Origin: UMGS1532 sp045542355
GTDB lineage: Bacteria > Bacillota > Clostridia > Oscillospirales > Acutalibacteraceae
DNA: 64,000 nt
Direction of reading: 5' to 3'
Assembly (NCBI GenBank): GCA_045542355.1
Contig: JAZQKX010000029.1
Location: forward strand, 62,001-126,000
Within the stretch, counting starts at the first letter, position 1. Each line of letters starts with the position of its first letter. Below are positions 25,535 through 33,880 of the stretch, piece after piece. Under the pieces are notes generated by a model, which was not told the DNA's origin, did not search any database, and saw nothing but the letters and a program-made list of their open reading frames with translations. Position numbers and translations under genes: made by a program.

Positions 25535-26282
25535 TTAAAACTCCTTGAACTAAGTATCTGTAGTTTTTTTCGTTTCCTATGCATGTGCTGAGGGTAATGA
25601 TACGGTCGTCTGTGGTTATCTCACAGTCGCGGGTATTTACCTCAAGGGATTTTGGATTCTGGGCAAATTTCAGATAGTCGGCATAAACTTGTTCGTCACT
25701 GAAATCGTAGGAGTTCAGGATGTGTCGGTCATCGGATTTATATGCCGCAAAAATTTCGTATTTCAGAATGTGCCCTTTCGTGTATATAAAAATGTATCTA
25801 TTCTCATCGAAAAACTTTCGGTTGCGAAATTTGTGGAGATTCTGGAACATAGACCCGTCCAGCATGTTGTGTCCGTAAATAAGGGTGTTTGGGTCCTCAA
25901 AATCAAGGCTGTTAAGTTTTTCGGTGTATATAGAGCCGTTGATATCATATTTCTTGTCTATGTTATGGTCGAGATAAAAGCTGTCGGATTCCTCCCAAGC
26001 CTGCACTATGGGGTAATTCACCTGAGTGTTGGGTATTTCAATCCAGGCGTAGATATCCTCGTTATTTTTCTGCAAAGAGTCGAAATCTATGGGATTTTCG
26101 GGGAGTGTCTCGCTTATCGTTGAAACCTCTCTGTAAACATCGGAACGGAGATTTTCCATGTCCTGCTTGGATTTGAGCATCGAGCACAAGACAATCAACA
26201 CAAAGACAATCAAGGCTCCGCATGTTATAGAGGAAATCACATAGATTTTTTTCCAAAGCTTCTTGTTTTTCTTCAAAATCAA
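25512..26282 (-). CDS. srtB: Class B sortase
   Basis: 256 residues: one N-terminal membrane helix (about 12-35) and a sortase fold. The catalytic Cys is in TLSTC near residue 230, the His is in IYGHNMLDGSMF near 138, and the Arg follows in the NYRYLVQG region. Sortases cut the sorting motif of secreted proteins and attach them to the wall. The gene upstream encodes a protein with a SPETG motif, a form used by C. difficile SrtB, so it is the likely substrate. Confidence 0.92.
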   Translation of the reverse strand: MILKKNKKLWKKIYVISSITCGALIVFVLIVLCSMLKSKQDMENLRSDVYREVSTISETLPENPIDFDSLQKNNEDIYAWIEIPNTQVNYPIVQAWEESDSFYLDHNIDKKYDINGSIYTEKLNSLDFEDPNTLIYGHNMLDGSMFQNLHKFRNRKFFDENRYIFIYTKGHILKYEIFAAYKSDDRHILNSYDFSDEQVYADYLKFAQNPKSLEVNTRDCEITTDDRIITLSTCIGNEKNYRYLVQGVLIDDTLTK

Positions 26283-26314
26283 ACCTCTTTATTTGTGATT
26301 TTCAGTAAAAATCA

Positions 26315-26341
26315 CCCCGCCTAAATAGGGCTCAGGCGGGG
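26315..26341 (-). terminator. Hairpin between the SPETG protein gene and srtB
   Basis: Arms CCCCGCCT (26315-26322) and AGGCGGGG (26334-26341). On the minus strand it is followed by TGATTTTTAC. It may act as a partial terminator that gives more surface protein than sortase message, because no clear separate promoter for srtB is visible. Confidence 0.65.
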
Positions 26342-26357
26342 GATAGCTTATTAATGT

Positions 26358-27104
26358 TTATTTAGATAACTTTTTAGAAACGACTGCAGTACCCAGCGCG
26401 GCGACTAAGCCGAATACTGGCAACATCATACCTGTCTCAGGAGATTTGTCGGAATCGTTGGTTTCGCCCTTGGGAGGCTTCTTGTCGGATTCTTTATCTT
26501 CCTCGGGTTCTTTATCATCTTGGTCTTCTGACACTTGTTCAAATATCTGTTTTACGATAATATTTCCCAGGGGGAGAATGACCAAATCTTTGCTATCCAG
26601 AGAGCCCGAAATGATTTGGTAGTCACCGATGATTTCCCATTTAACAAAGGCATAACCGGGAATTTTATCGGAAGCGCTGATTTCAACCTTTTCTCCCTTT
26701 TTGATTATCTCATAATTTCCGTCTTCCAAGCCCTCGATATTGTGGGTGTATTCAACCTTGAGTTCATCATCTTTCTTGTCTACACGCAGAGTATAAAATG
26801 CGGTCAAGGCTAAATCACTCTTGGGAATCAGGGTAATGTCTTTGGAGGTAAGGCTACCTGAAACGATTTCGTATTTACCTGTGATGCTCCAACCAACAAA
26901 GTCATAACCCGCTTTGTCTTCGGCGGAAGCAGAATACTGTTCACCCTCTTCAACGGTATCTCCCGCATCGGGGCTAGGGTTAATATTGTTGTACACAGTA
27001 ACCAAATATTCTTTTTTACCCTGAGGACTTCCTGCACCGTAGGCAATAGTTGTCAGGGAAAAGGTGAGAATTAAAGCCGTGAGTAACGCAATTAATTTCT
27101 TCAT
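26358..27104 (-). CDS. Sortase-anchored surface protein with two InlB-like repeats
   Basis: 248 residues. A signal peptide covers about 1-23 and ends near AYGA. Two repeats of about 75 residues follow: the first includes GYDFVGWSITGKYEIVSGSL and the second GYAFVKWEIIGDYQIISGSL, which resemble the beta-grasp InlB/Listeria-Bacteroides repeat. An acidic Asp/Glu/Lys wall-spanning linker comes next, then the sorting signal SPETG, a hydrophobic helix and the tail KKLSK. It should be displayed on the wall by the neighbouring class B sortase. Its ligand is unknown. Confidence 0.85.
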   Translation of the reverse strand: MKKLIALLTALILTFSLTTIAYGAGSPQGKKEYLVTVYNNINPSPDAGDTVEEGEQYSASAEDKAGYDFVGWSITGKYEIVSGSLTSKDITLIPKSDLALTAFYTLRVDKKDDELKVEYTHNIEGLEDGNYEIIKKGEKVEISASDKIPGYAFVKWEIIGDYQIISGSLDSKDLVILPLGNIIVKQIFEQVSEDQDDKEPEEDKESDKKPPKGETNDSDKSPETGMMLPVFGLVAALGTAVVSKKLSK

Positions 27105-27121
27105 AAGATAAAATCCTCTCT

Positions 27122-27135
27122 ACGCTCCAGAGCGT
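27122..27135 (-). other. Leader hairpin upstream of the surface-protein gene
   Basis: ACGCTC-CA-GAGCGT, a perfect 6-bp stem in the 5' leader, ending about eight bases before the AGAGGA ribosome site on the minus strand. It may protect or regulate the message. Confidence 0.45.
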
Positions 27136-27162
27136 CAGAATTATGTATGTATTTACAGAGTC

Positions 27163-27191
27163 ATTATATCACGCTAATCGCAAAATGTAAA
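27163..27191 (-). promoter_or_regulatory. Promoter of the surface protein-sortase-LCP genes
   Basis: On the minus strand TTTACA (27186-27191), 17-base spacer, consensus TATAAT (27163-27168). Confidence 0.75.
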
Positions 27192-27272
27192 GCGCAAACC
27201 TATAATTTTTTCGCAAAAAATAATCCCAGCATAAAATCGTTAAAAAATTATCAAAATATGCCCCAAAAGCCC

Positions 27273-27301
27273 TTGCGAAGTTGGGCGAAATATGTTATAA
27301 A
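27273..27301 (+). promoter_or_regulatory. Promoter of the hydrogenase operon
   Basis: TTGCGA (27273-27278), 17-base spacer, TATAAA (27296-27301), followed by a leader of about 80 bases and an AAGGAGG site. Confidence 0.6.
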
Positions 27302-27388
27302 TATATACTAAGGGTAGTTATGTAACGTAGACACCATAGTTGTGTCGTATATGATACCCATATATCATTCTCTAAGGAGGAAATGTTA

Positions 27389-27886
27389 ATGCAGAAAAAA
27401 TTCAGTACGCTCCCTTTTAACGGCACTGAGGAGCAGAAGAAAAAACTTGACGAAGTTATTGCGGCTCATAAGCATGACAAGAGTCAGCTCATGGCAGTAA
27501 TGCAGCAGGCGCAGGACATCTACGGCTATCTGCCCAAGGAAGTTCAGGTAATGATTGCAGAGGGTATGGACGTTCCCATGGAAAAGGTATACGGAGTTGC
27601 CACCTTCTATGCTCAGTTCTCCCTTTCTCCCAAGGGCAAGTACAACATCTCTGTTTGCCTTGGCACAGCTTGTTATGTTAAGGGTGCAGGTGACATATTC
27701 GATAAATTCAGCGAAATTCTTGGCATCGGAGCCGACGAATGTACTCCCGACGGTAAATTCTCACTTACAGCCTGCCGTTGCATCGGCGCTTGTGGTCTGG
27801 CTCCCGTTCTCACCGTTAACGATGAGGTTTACGGACGTCTTACCGCCGACGATGTTCCCGGTATTCTTGAGAAATACAAGGATTAA
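27389..27886 (+). CDS. NuoE-like [2Fe-2S] subunit of the bifurcating hydrogenase (HydC)
   Basis: 165 residues from ATG 27389; AAGGAGG (27374-27380) is eight bases away, while the in-frame ATG 27383 is too close. It has the thioredoxin-like [2Fe-2S] domain with Cys in CLGTACYVKG and CRCIGACGLAPVL (C-x4-C and C-x3-C). It passes electrons between NADH/ferredoxin modules and the catalytic subunit. The HydB and HydA partners are encoded 4 kb downstream in the same operon, separated by seven regulatory or accessory genes. Confidence 0.92.
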   Translation: MQKKFSTLPFNGTEEQKKKLDEVIAAHKHDKSQLMAVMQQAQDIYGYLPKEVQVMIAEGMDVPMEKVYGVATFYAQFSLSPKGKYNISVCLGTACYVKGAGDIFDKFSEILGIGADECTPDGKFSLTACRCIGACGLAPVLTVNDEVYGRLTADDVPGILEKYKD

Positions 27887-27915
27887 TAAAAAATTATTCA
27901 AAAAGGAAAATCTTT

Positions 27916-28269
27916 ATGAAAATTTCCACCATGAAAGAATTGCTCGGCGCTGAGGTTGTTTGCTGTGAAGAAAATCTTGGAAAGCATATCTACTCCGCTT
28001 GTGGAAGCGATATGATGAGTGACGTTCTGGCCTTTGTAAAGGATCAGGCGGTGCTCCTTACGGGACTTGTTAATTCACAGGTTATTAGAACTGCCGAGAT
28101 GATGGATATGGTTTGCGTTGTTCTGGTGCGCTCCAAAGCCCCCACAGAAGAAATGATTGAGTTGGCAAAGGAAAGCGGAATAGTGCTTATGACAACCCCC
28201 AAACGCATGTACGATGCCTGTGGTATTCTTTACTGCAACGGACTTGTAGGGAACAAGGTGAAGTCATGA
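27916..28269 (+). CDS. DRTGG-domain protein, first of two in the hydrogenase operon
   Basis: 117 residues forming one DRTGG-type domain, a small alpha/beta fold found next to CBS domains and in phosphotransacetylase relatives. Recognisable parts are the N-terminal strand VVCCEENLG, an SDMMSDVLAF helix and a late VLMTTPKRMYDACG segment. Members of this position are standard in clostridial [FeFe] hydrogenase operons but their function is unknown; ligand or nucleotide sensing is a guess. It overlaps the next gene by ATGA. Confidence 0.75.
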   Translation: MKISTMKELLGAEVVCCEENLGKHIYSACGSDMMSDVLAFVKDQAVLLTGLVNSQVIRTAEMMDMVCVVLVRSKAPTEEMIELAKESGIVLMTTPKRMYDACGILYCNGLVGNKVKS

Positions 28270-28688
28270 GTGAAATCTTAAACTTCCACTTTGACGTAGA
28301 CGGTGAAAACTTCACCTCTGCAGGTCAGGCTTCTGTTCAGGTAAAGAAAAATCTCAGAAGACTGGGAATCTCTCCCGAAACCATCAGACGAGTTTCTATT
28401 GCTATGTACGAGGGAGAAATCAATATGGTTATCCACGCAGGCGGCGGTACAGCCGACGTCAATGTAGCTGAGGATTCCGTTGAGATTGTACTTTGTGACA
28501 AGGGCCCTGGTATAAAGGATATTGAACAGGCAATGCAGGAGGGCTTTTCAACCGCTCCCGACAGCATCCGTTCTCTGGGCTTTGGCGCAGGAATGGGTCT
28601 GCCCAATATGAAAAGGTATACCGACTACATGGATATAAAATCCACTGTAGGTGAGGGCACCACCATAACAATGAAAGTTAATCTGTAA
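28266..28688 (+). CDS. GHKL ATPase, RsbW-like anti-sigma/serine kinase type
   Basis: 140 residues consisting only of a GHKL ATP-binding fold: N-box region IAMYEGEINMVIHAGGG, G1 box DKGPGIKDIEQAM and G2 box LGFGAGMGLPNMKRY. There is no histidine phosphoacceptor domain, which matches the RsbW/SpoIIAB type that phosphorylates a partner on serine. The likely partner is within the operon (a second GHKL protein, the PHP protein and the sensor hydrogenase follow), but no STAS-domain protein is present, so the target is unclear. Confidence 0.8.
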   Translation: MSEILNFHFDVDGENFTSAGQASVQVKKNLRRLGISPETIRRVSIAMYEGEINMVIHAGGGTADVNVAEDSVEIVLCDKGPGIKDIEQAMQEGFSTAPDSIRSLGFGAGMGLPNMKRYTDYMDIKSTVGEGTTITMKVNL

Positions 28689-28724
28689 CTTTATAATTTT
28701 AGTGTAATCGGTAGGTATCAGATT

Positions 28725-30017
28725 ATGAACACATACGAACATTCTGTTTATTTAGATGTCGATAAGTGTAACGGCTGCACAACCTGCCTTAGGCACTGTC
28801 CCACAGAGGCTATCCGCATCCGTGATAATCACGCGGTTATCAACGGAGAGCGCTGTATCGATTGCGGCGAATGTATAAGGATATGCCCGAACAAGGCAAA
28901 GAAGGCGGCTTTCTCCAAGCTTGACGCCATGGACGGCTTCAAGTGGAAGATAGCACTTCCGGCACCTACGCTCTACGGTCAGTTTGAAAATCTTGACGAT
29001 GTAGATTATGTTTTGAACGGTCTCAAAAGAATCGGCTTTGATGATGTTTATGAGGTTTCCGCTGCGGCGGAAATGGTTTCTAACTACACAAGGATGTATC
29101 TCAAAACCGAGGGTATAAAAAAGCCTGTAATCAGCTCGGCTTGTCCCGTGGTTGTACGGCTTATCAGCCTGAGATTCCCTTTTCTTACCGACAATCTTGT
29201 TCAAATGCTGCCTCCAATGGAGATTGCGGCTGCCTTGGCAAGGGAACGGGCGGAAAAGGAGCATCCCGAACTGAAACCTTCGGAAATCGGTGTTTGCTTT
29301 ATTTCACCCTGTCCTGGTAAGGTTAGTTATGTAAAAAACGGCTTCGGTGAATATAAAAGCAAGGTTGATGTGGTAGTTTCCATAAGCGATGTGTATTTCA
29401 AACTTATAAATGAAATGAAGCCTACAGATGTTATTGAGACCATGTCCGATTCAGGTATGATAGGAATCGGTTGGGCATCCACAGGCGGCGAAGCAACGGC
29501 TCTTTTCAACGAGGAGTACCTTGCTGCCGACGGCATTGATAATGTTATAAGGGTGCTTGACCAGATAGAGGACGGCAACATCCCCAAACTTGAATTTATC
29601 GAGCTTAACGCCTGTACAGGCGGATGTGTGGGTGGAGTAATGACCATTCAGAATCCCTTTATTGCAAGGGCGAGACTGCAGTCACTCCGAAGATTTTTGC
29701 CGATCTCTCAGCATATAGTATCCCCCGATGATGATAAATATATTCCCGATAATTGCTTTTTTGGAGAATTCCCCACCTATAAGCCAATTTCCCGTCTGTC
29801 AGACAGCATGGCGGAATCAATGCGTATGATGGCGGATATCCAAAAGTTGAAAGCAGACCTGCCCGGTATCGACTGTGGCTCCTGCGGTGCGCCTAACTGC
29901 CGCGCCTTTGCAGAGGATGTAGTTAAGGGAACAGCCAACCCTTGTGACTGTATCATCAAAATGCGGGACGAGGTTAAAAAATATCTCGAAGAAAGGCAAG
30001 AGAAGAATGACTGTTAG
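28725..30017 (+). CDS. Sensor-type [FeFe] hydrogenase paralog (HydS-like)
   Basis: 430 residues. Two N-terminal [4Fe-4S] motifs (CNGCTTCLRHCP and CIDCGECIRICP) lead into an H-domain: L1 is S137-S138-A139-C140-P141, L2 is ISPCPGK, and L3 is NACTGGCVGG. The position of the first Cys of TSCCP, the proton-transfer Cys of fast enzymes, is Ala here, a mark of sensory [FeFe] hydrogenases. The C-terminus has another Fe-S motif CGSCGAPNC with a further Cys 17 residues on. No PAS domain follows. It probably senses H2 or redox state rather than turning over quickly. Confidence 0.85.
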   Translation: MNTYEHSVYLDVDKCNGCTTCLRHCPTEAIRIRDNHAVINGERCIDCGECIRICPNKAKKAAFSKLDAMDGFKWKIALPAPTLYGQFENLDDVDYVLNGLKRIGFDDVYEVSAAAEMVSNYTRMYLKTEGIKKPVISSACPVVVRLISLRFPFLTDNLVQMLPPMEIAAALARERAEKEHPELKPSEIGVCFISPCPGKVSYVKNGFGEYKSKVDVVVSISDVYFKLINEMKPTDVIETMSDSGMIGIGWASTGGEATALFNEEYLAADGIDNVIRVLDQIEDGNIPKLEFIELNACTGGCVGGVMTIQNPFIARARLQSLRRFLPISQHIVSPDDDKYIPDNCFFGEFPTYKPISRLSDSMAESMRMMADIQKLKADLPGIDCGSCGAPNCRAFAEDVVKGTANPCDCIIKMRDEVKKYLEERQEKNDC

Positions 30018-30333
30018 TGAGCTTGTAACAATTGGCGAATTCAAGGCTTTGTGTATGCCCGATGGCGAGAGGGTAATTGACGGTGTTTACATCGGTGACC
30101 TGCTTAGCTGGGTAATGGGCAGAGCAGGGGAGGATAACGCATGGATTACCATAATGACAAATATCAACGTGGTAGCCGTGGCATCCCTTTCCGATGTAGC
30201 CTGTGTAATTCTTGCCGAGGGCACAGCTCCCGACAGTGAGGTTTTAGCCACCGCCGAGGAAAAAGGCGTGAACATTCTTTCCAGTCCCCTCGGCGCATAT
30301 GAAATCGCGGTTAAGCTTTTCTCCAATTTGTAG
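30007..30333 (+). CDS. DRTGG-domain protein, second copy
   Basis: 108 residues from ATG 30007, which overlaps the HydS end; a longer frame to 29944 lies inside that gene. It has the same fold as the protein at 27916 (VIDGVYIGDLLSWVM, then VACVILAEGTAPDSEV and GVNILSSPLGAYE) but low identity to it. The pair flanks the sensor-type hydrogenase, which suggests they serve it. Function unknown. Confidence 0.75.
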   Translation: MTVSELVTIGEFKALCMPDGERVIDGVYIGDLLSWVMGRAGEDNAWITIMTNINVVAVASLSDVACVILAEGTAPDSEVLATAEEKGVNILSSPLGAYEIAVKLFSNL

Positions 30334-30335
30334 AT

Positions 30336-31067
30336 ATGAAGTACTACTACGATTTCCATATACACTCCTGTCTCTCCCCCTGCGGAGACGACGACAGCAC
30401 CCCCTACAATATCGCGGGAATGGGTGTTGTAAACGGGCTTAACATTATGGCGCTCACCGACCACAACAGTTGTAAAAATTGTCCCGCCTTTTATGTCGCG
30501 GCAAAGCGGCAGGGGATAATCCCCATTGCAGGTATGGAGCTTACCACCGCCGAGGATATACACGTTGTATGTCTTTTTGAAAGTTTGGAGGATGCCATGA
30601 GCTTCTCTGATATGGTAGATAAGCGACGGATACTTATTGCAAACCGTGTGGATATATTTGGCAGTCAGTTGGTATATGATGCTGAAGACAATGTCATCGA
30701 GGCAGAAACCAATCTTCTCTCAAACGCAACCACAATTTCTATAGACGAAGCTCCGAGCCTTGCAATGAGCTTCGGCGGAATTTGTTATCCTGCCCATATT
30801 GACCGCTCGGCAAACGGTATTATTTCTACCCTCGGCACCTTCCCTCCCATTAAGGGTGTGAGGTGCGCCGAATTTCACAATGTGGAAAACATAGGGGATT
30901 ACACCGAAAAATACGGGCTTCATGATTACACAAAAATAGTCAGCTCCGACGCTCACTATCTCTGGGATATAAGCGAAAAGGAAAACTATTTTGAAATCGA
31001 AGACGAGCCCTATAGCGGTGATTTGGTAAGGCACAGATTATTTAAAATGCTACGAGGTGAATTATGA
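30336..31067 (+). CDS. PHP-domain metallophosphoesterase
   Basis: 243 residues with PHP metal-binding motifs YYDFHIHSCLSPCGDDD at the N-terminus, MALTDHNSCKNC, GMELTTAEDIHVVCLF, CYPAHIDRS and SSDAHYLWD near the C-terminus. The extra cysteines close to the metal ligands are notable. It is a probable phosphatase or nucleotide hydrolase. Lying between the sensor hydrogenase and a kinase-like ATPase, it could remove a phosphate that the ATPases add. It overlaps the next gene by ATGA. Confidence 0.85.
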   Translation: MKYYYDFHIHSCLSPCGDDDSTPYNIAGMGVVNGLNIMALTDHNSCKNCPAFYVAAKRQGIIPIAGMELTTAEDIHVVCLFESLEDAMSFSDMVDKRRILIANRVDIFGSQLVYDAEDNVIEAETNLLSNATTISIDEAPSLAMSFGGICYPAHIDRSANGIISTLGTFPPIKGVRCAEFHNVENIGDYTEKYGLHDYTKIVSSDAHYLWDISEKENYFEIEDEPYSGDLVRHRLFKMLRGEL

Positions 31068-31627
31068 AAGAGCTGTCTCTCAACATTTTAGATATAACTG
31101 AAAATTCCGTTAAGGCAGGGGCAACCCTCACCGAAATTTTAATTGATGAAACTCCCGACAGCCTGACTTTGAGAATTATCGACAACGGTTGCGGTATGTC
31201 TCGGGAGATATTGGAGGGTGTTGAAAACCCTTTCTACACCACCCGCACTACCCGTAAGGTTGGCCTCGGAATTCCCCTCTTAAAGATGGCGGCAGAGCAG
31301 ACCGAGGGAAGCTTTAAAATAAGCTCAGTCCATGAGAGTGATAATAGCGAAAACCACGGCACCGAGGTGCAGGCGGTTTTCAACAAAAACCATCTTGACT
31401 ACACCCCCTTGGGTGATGTGGTTTCCTCGATTACCACTCTTATCCACGGCCACCCCGACACGGATTTTAAATTTAGGCACACCTACGGTGATAACGAGGT
31501 GAGCTTAGACACCCGAGAGCTGAGAGAACAGTTGGGTGACGAAGTTCCTCTGAACACCTACGAAGTTATTAAATGGGTTGAGGAATATTTGCGAGAGCAA
31601 TACCAAGACCTTGAAAATTCCAAGTAA
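31064..31627 (+). CDS. Second GHKL ATPase, histidine-kinase-like
   Basis: 187 residues. The ATP fold starts at the N-terminus: N-box LNILDITENSVKAGA, G1 box IIDNGCGMSREIL, F-box ENPFYTTR and G2 box KVGLGIPLLKMAAEQ. There is no dimerisation/His domain and no membrane or sensor part. A C-terminal extension of about 70 residues (HTYGDNEVSLDTREL) is of unknown fold. It probably acts with the other small regulators of the operon. Confidence 0.8.
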   Translation: MKELSLNILDITENSVKAGATLTEILIDETPDSLTLRIIDNGCGMSREILEGVENPFYTTRTTRKVGLGIPLLKMAAEQTEGSFKISSVHESDNSENHGTEVQAVFNKNHLDYTPLGDVVSSITTLIHGHPDTDFKFRHTYGDNEVSLDTRELREQLGDEVPLNTYEVIKWVEEYLREQYQDLENSK

Positions 31628-31649
31628 CTTACAGAAAGGAAAGATATAA

Positions 31650-32024
31650 ATGAAATCATTAGCTGAACTCCAGGCAATCAAAGAAAAAATGAAGGACAAG
31701 GTTGCCCTCCGCGAGGGTACCAGTGAAAAGAGAGTTGTTGTAGGTATGGCTACCTGCGGCATCGCAGCAGGTGCTCGTCCGGTGCTCAACAAGTTTGTTG
31801 AGGAGGTAAACGAAGCAGGTCTTGCTGCTTCCGTTACCGTTTCTCAGACAGGCTGTATAGGCATCTGTCAGTATGAGCCGGTTGTTGAGGTTTTTGAAGG
31901 AACCGAGAAAACAACATACGTTAAGGTTAACCCCGATATGGTTAATAAAATAGTTAATGAGCATCTTAAAGGCGGCAAGGTTGTGGCTGAATACACAATC
32001 GCAAATGCCAACTTAAAGGCATAA
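31650..32024 (+). CDS. Thioredoxin-like [2Fe-2S] ferredoxin of the hydrogenase complex
   Basis: 124 residues with the fold of the NuoE/HydB N-terminal domain. The first metal loop is GMATCGIAAGARP with only one Cys, and the second is QTGCIGICQYEP with C-x3-C, so three rather than four ligand Cys are present. An additional small ferredoxin before HydB is usual in these operons. Whether it still holds a cluster is open. RBS AGAAAGGAAAG. Confidence 0.82.
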   Translation: MKSLAELQAIKEKMKDKVALREGTSEKRVVVGMATCGIAAGARPVLNKFVEEVNEAGLAASVTVSQTGCIGICQYEPVVEVFEGTEKTTYVKVNPDMVNKIVNEHLKGGKVVAEYTIANANLKA

Positions 32025-32040
32025 ATGGAGGTATAATTCT

Positions 32041-33861
32041 ATGATTCGTGCACATGTACTAATTTGTGGCGGTACAGGTTGTACCTCTTCGGGAAGCCAG
32101 ACTATTCAGCAGGCATTTGTGGATAGCCTCGAAAAGAATGGACTTACCGATGAGGTTAAGATTGTACAGACTGGTTGTTTCGGTCTTTGCGCCCTTGGTC
32201 CCGTTGTTATTGTTCATCCCGACGGTACTTTCTACAGCCGTGTAGAGGCAACCGACGTTGAGGAAATCGTAACAGAACATCTCTTAAAGGGTAGAGTTGT
32301 TGAGCGCTTGGTTTATAGTGACACAGGCGAGGGCGAAGTAGAGGATGTTAGCAAGGTTTCCCTTAACGACACAGCCTTCTACAAGACTCAGAACCGTGTC
32401 GTTCTCAGAAACTGCGGTGTTATCAACCCTGAGAGCATCGACGAATACATCGCCATGGACGGCTATGCCGCTTTAGGTAAGGTTTTAACCGAAATGACTC
32501 CTGAGGATGTTATTAAGGAAGTTACAGATTCAGGCCTTCGTGGTCGTGGAGGTGGCGGATTCCCCACAGGTAGAAAGTGGGCTTTAACTGCTCCCAACAA
32601 GGCTGACCAGAAGTATGTTGTTTGTAATGCCGACGAGGGCGACCCTGGTGCATTCATGGACCGTTCCGTTCTTGAAGGTGACCCCCACTGTCTTATCGAG
32701 GCTATGACCATTGCTGGTTATGCTATCGGTGCTACTGAGGGTTATGTATATGTTCGTGCTGAGTATCCTATCGCTGTTTCCCGTTTGCAGATTGCTATCG
32801 ACCAGGCTCGCGAGTACGGTCTCTTAGGTAAGAACATTTTCGATTCAGGCTTCGATTTTGATCTCCACATCCGTCTTGGCGCTGGCGCATTCGTTTGTGG
32901 CGAGGAAACTGCTCTTATGACCTCTATCGAGGGTAACCGCGGTGAGCCCAGACCCAGACCTCCTTATCCCGCAGTTAAGGGTCTTTACAACCGTCCCACA
33001 GTTGAAAACAACGTTGAAACCTTTGCAAACATTCCTCAGATTATTCTCCGTGGCGCCGATTGGTTTGCATCAATGGGTACCGAGAAATCCAAGGGTACAA
33101 AGGTATTCGCATTGGGCGGTAAGATTAATAACACAGGTCTTGTTGAAATTCCTATGGGTACAACCCTTCGCGATATTATCTATGATATCGGTGGCGGTAT
33201 CCCCAACGGCAAGAACTTCAAGGCAGCCCAGACAGGTGGTCCCTCAGGCGGTTGTATCCCTGCAAGTCTTATCGACACCGAAGTTGACTACGATAACCTG
33301 GTTGCTCTCGGCTGTATGATGGGCTCCGGCGGTCTTATCGTAATGGACGAAGATACCTGTATGGTTGATATGGCTAAGTTCTTCCTTGAGTTCACTGTTG
33401 ACGAGTCTTGCGGTAAGTGTACTCCCTGCCGTGTTGGTACTAAGCGTCTTCTTGAACTTCTTGATAAAATCACTCAGGGCAAGGGCACTCTCGAAGATGT
33501 TGACCGTCTCGAACAGCTTTGCTACTACATTAAAGAAAACTCTCTCTGCGGTCTTGGACAGACTGCTCCTAACCCCGTTCTCTCCACCCTTAAGTTCTTC
33601 CGTGAAGAATATATCGCTCACGTAACCGAAAAGCGTTGTCCTGCCGGCGTATGTAAGGACCTTCTTTCCTTCTCTATTGATAAGGAAAAATGTATCGGAT
33701 GCGGACTTTGTGCCCGTAACTGTCCCGTTAACGCCATCACCAAGACAGACTACACCGCCCCAGGTCACAAGCTTCCCTCTTATGAGATTGATGCTGAAAA
33801 GTGTATCAAGTGCGGCGTCTGCGTAGGCAACTGTAAATTTAAAGCAGTAGAGAAGAAATAA
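32041..33861 (+). CDS. NADH-binding NuoF-like subunit of the bifurcating hydrogenase (HydB)
   Basis: 606 residues in four parts: an N-terminal [2Fe-2S] thioredoxin-like domain (CGGTGCTSSGS and QTGCFGLCALGP), the FMN/NADH domain with GLRGRGGGGFPTGRKW near 172 and NADEGDPGAFMDR, the NuoF C-terminal [4Fe-4S] motif ESCGKCTPCRVGTKR, and two ferredoxin clusters (CIGCGLCARNCP, CIKCGVCVGNCKF). It is the NAD(H)-FMN subunit in which electrons are split or joined between NADH and ferredoxin. Codon use is biased to frequent codons, consistent with high expression. Confidence 0.95.
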   Translation: MIRAHVLICGGTGCTSSGSQTIQQAFVDSLEKNGLTDEVKIVQTGCFGLCALGPVVIVHPDGTFYSRVEATDVEEIVTEHLLKGRVVERLVYSDTGEGEVEDVSKVSLNDTAFYKTQNRVVLRNCGVINPESIDEYIAMDGYAALGKVLTEMTPEDVIKEVTDSGLRGRGGGGFPTGRKWALTAPNKADQKYVVCNADEGDPGAFMDRSVLEGDPHCLIEAMTIAGYAIGATEGYVYVRAEYPIAVSRLQIAIDQAREYGLLGKNIFDSGFDFDLHIRLGAGAFVCGEETALMTSIEGNRGEPRPRPPYPAVKGLYNRPTVENNVETFANIPQIILRGADWFASMGTEKSKGTKVFALGGKINNTGLVEIPMGTTLRDIIYDIGGGIPNGKNFKAAQTGGPSGGCIPASLIDTEVDYDNLVALGCMMGSGGLIVMDEDTCMVDMAKFFLEFTVDESCGKCTPCRVGTKRLLELLDKITQGKGTLEDVDRLEQLCYYIKENSLCGLGQTAPNPVLSTLKFFREEYIAHVTEKRCPAGVCKDLLSFSIDKEKCIGCGLCARNCPVNAITKTDYTAPGHKLPSYEIDAEKCIKCGVCVGNCKFKAVEKK

Positions 33862-33880
33862 GAAAGGAGCCAAATAAACC

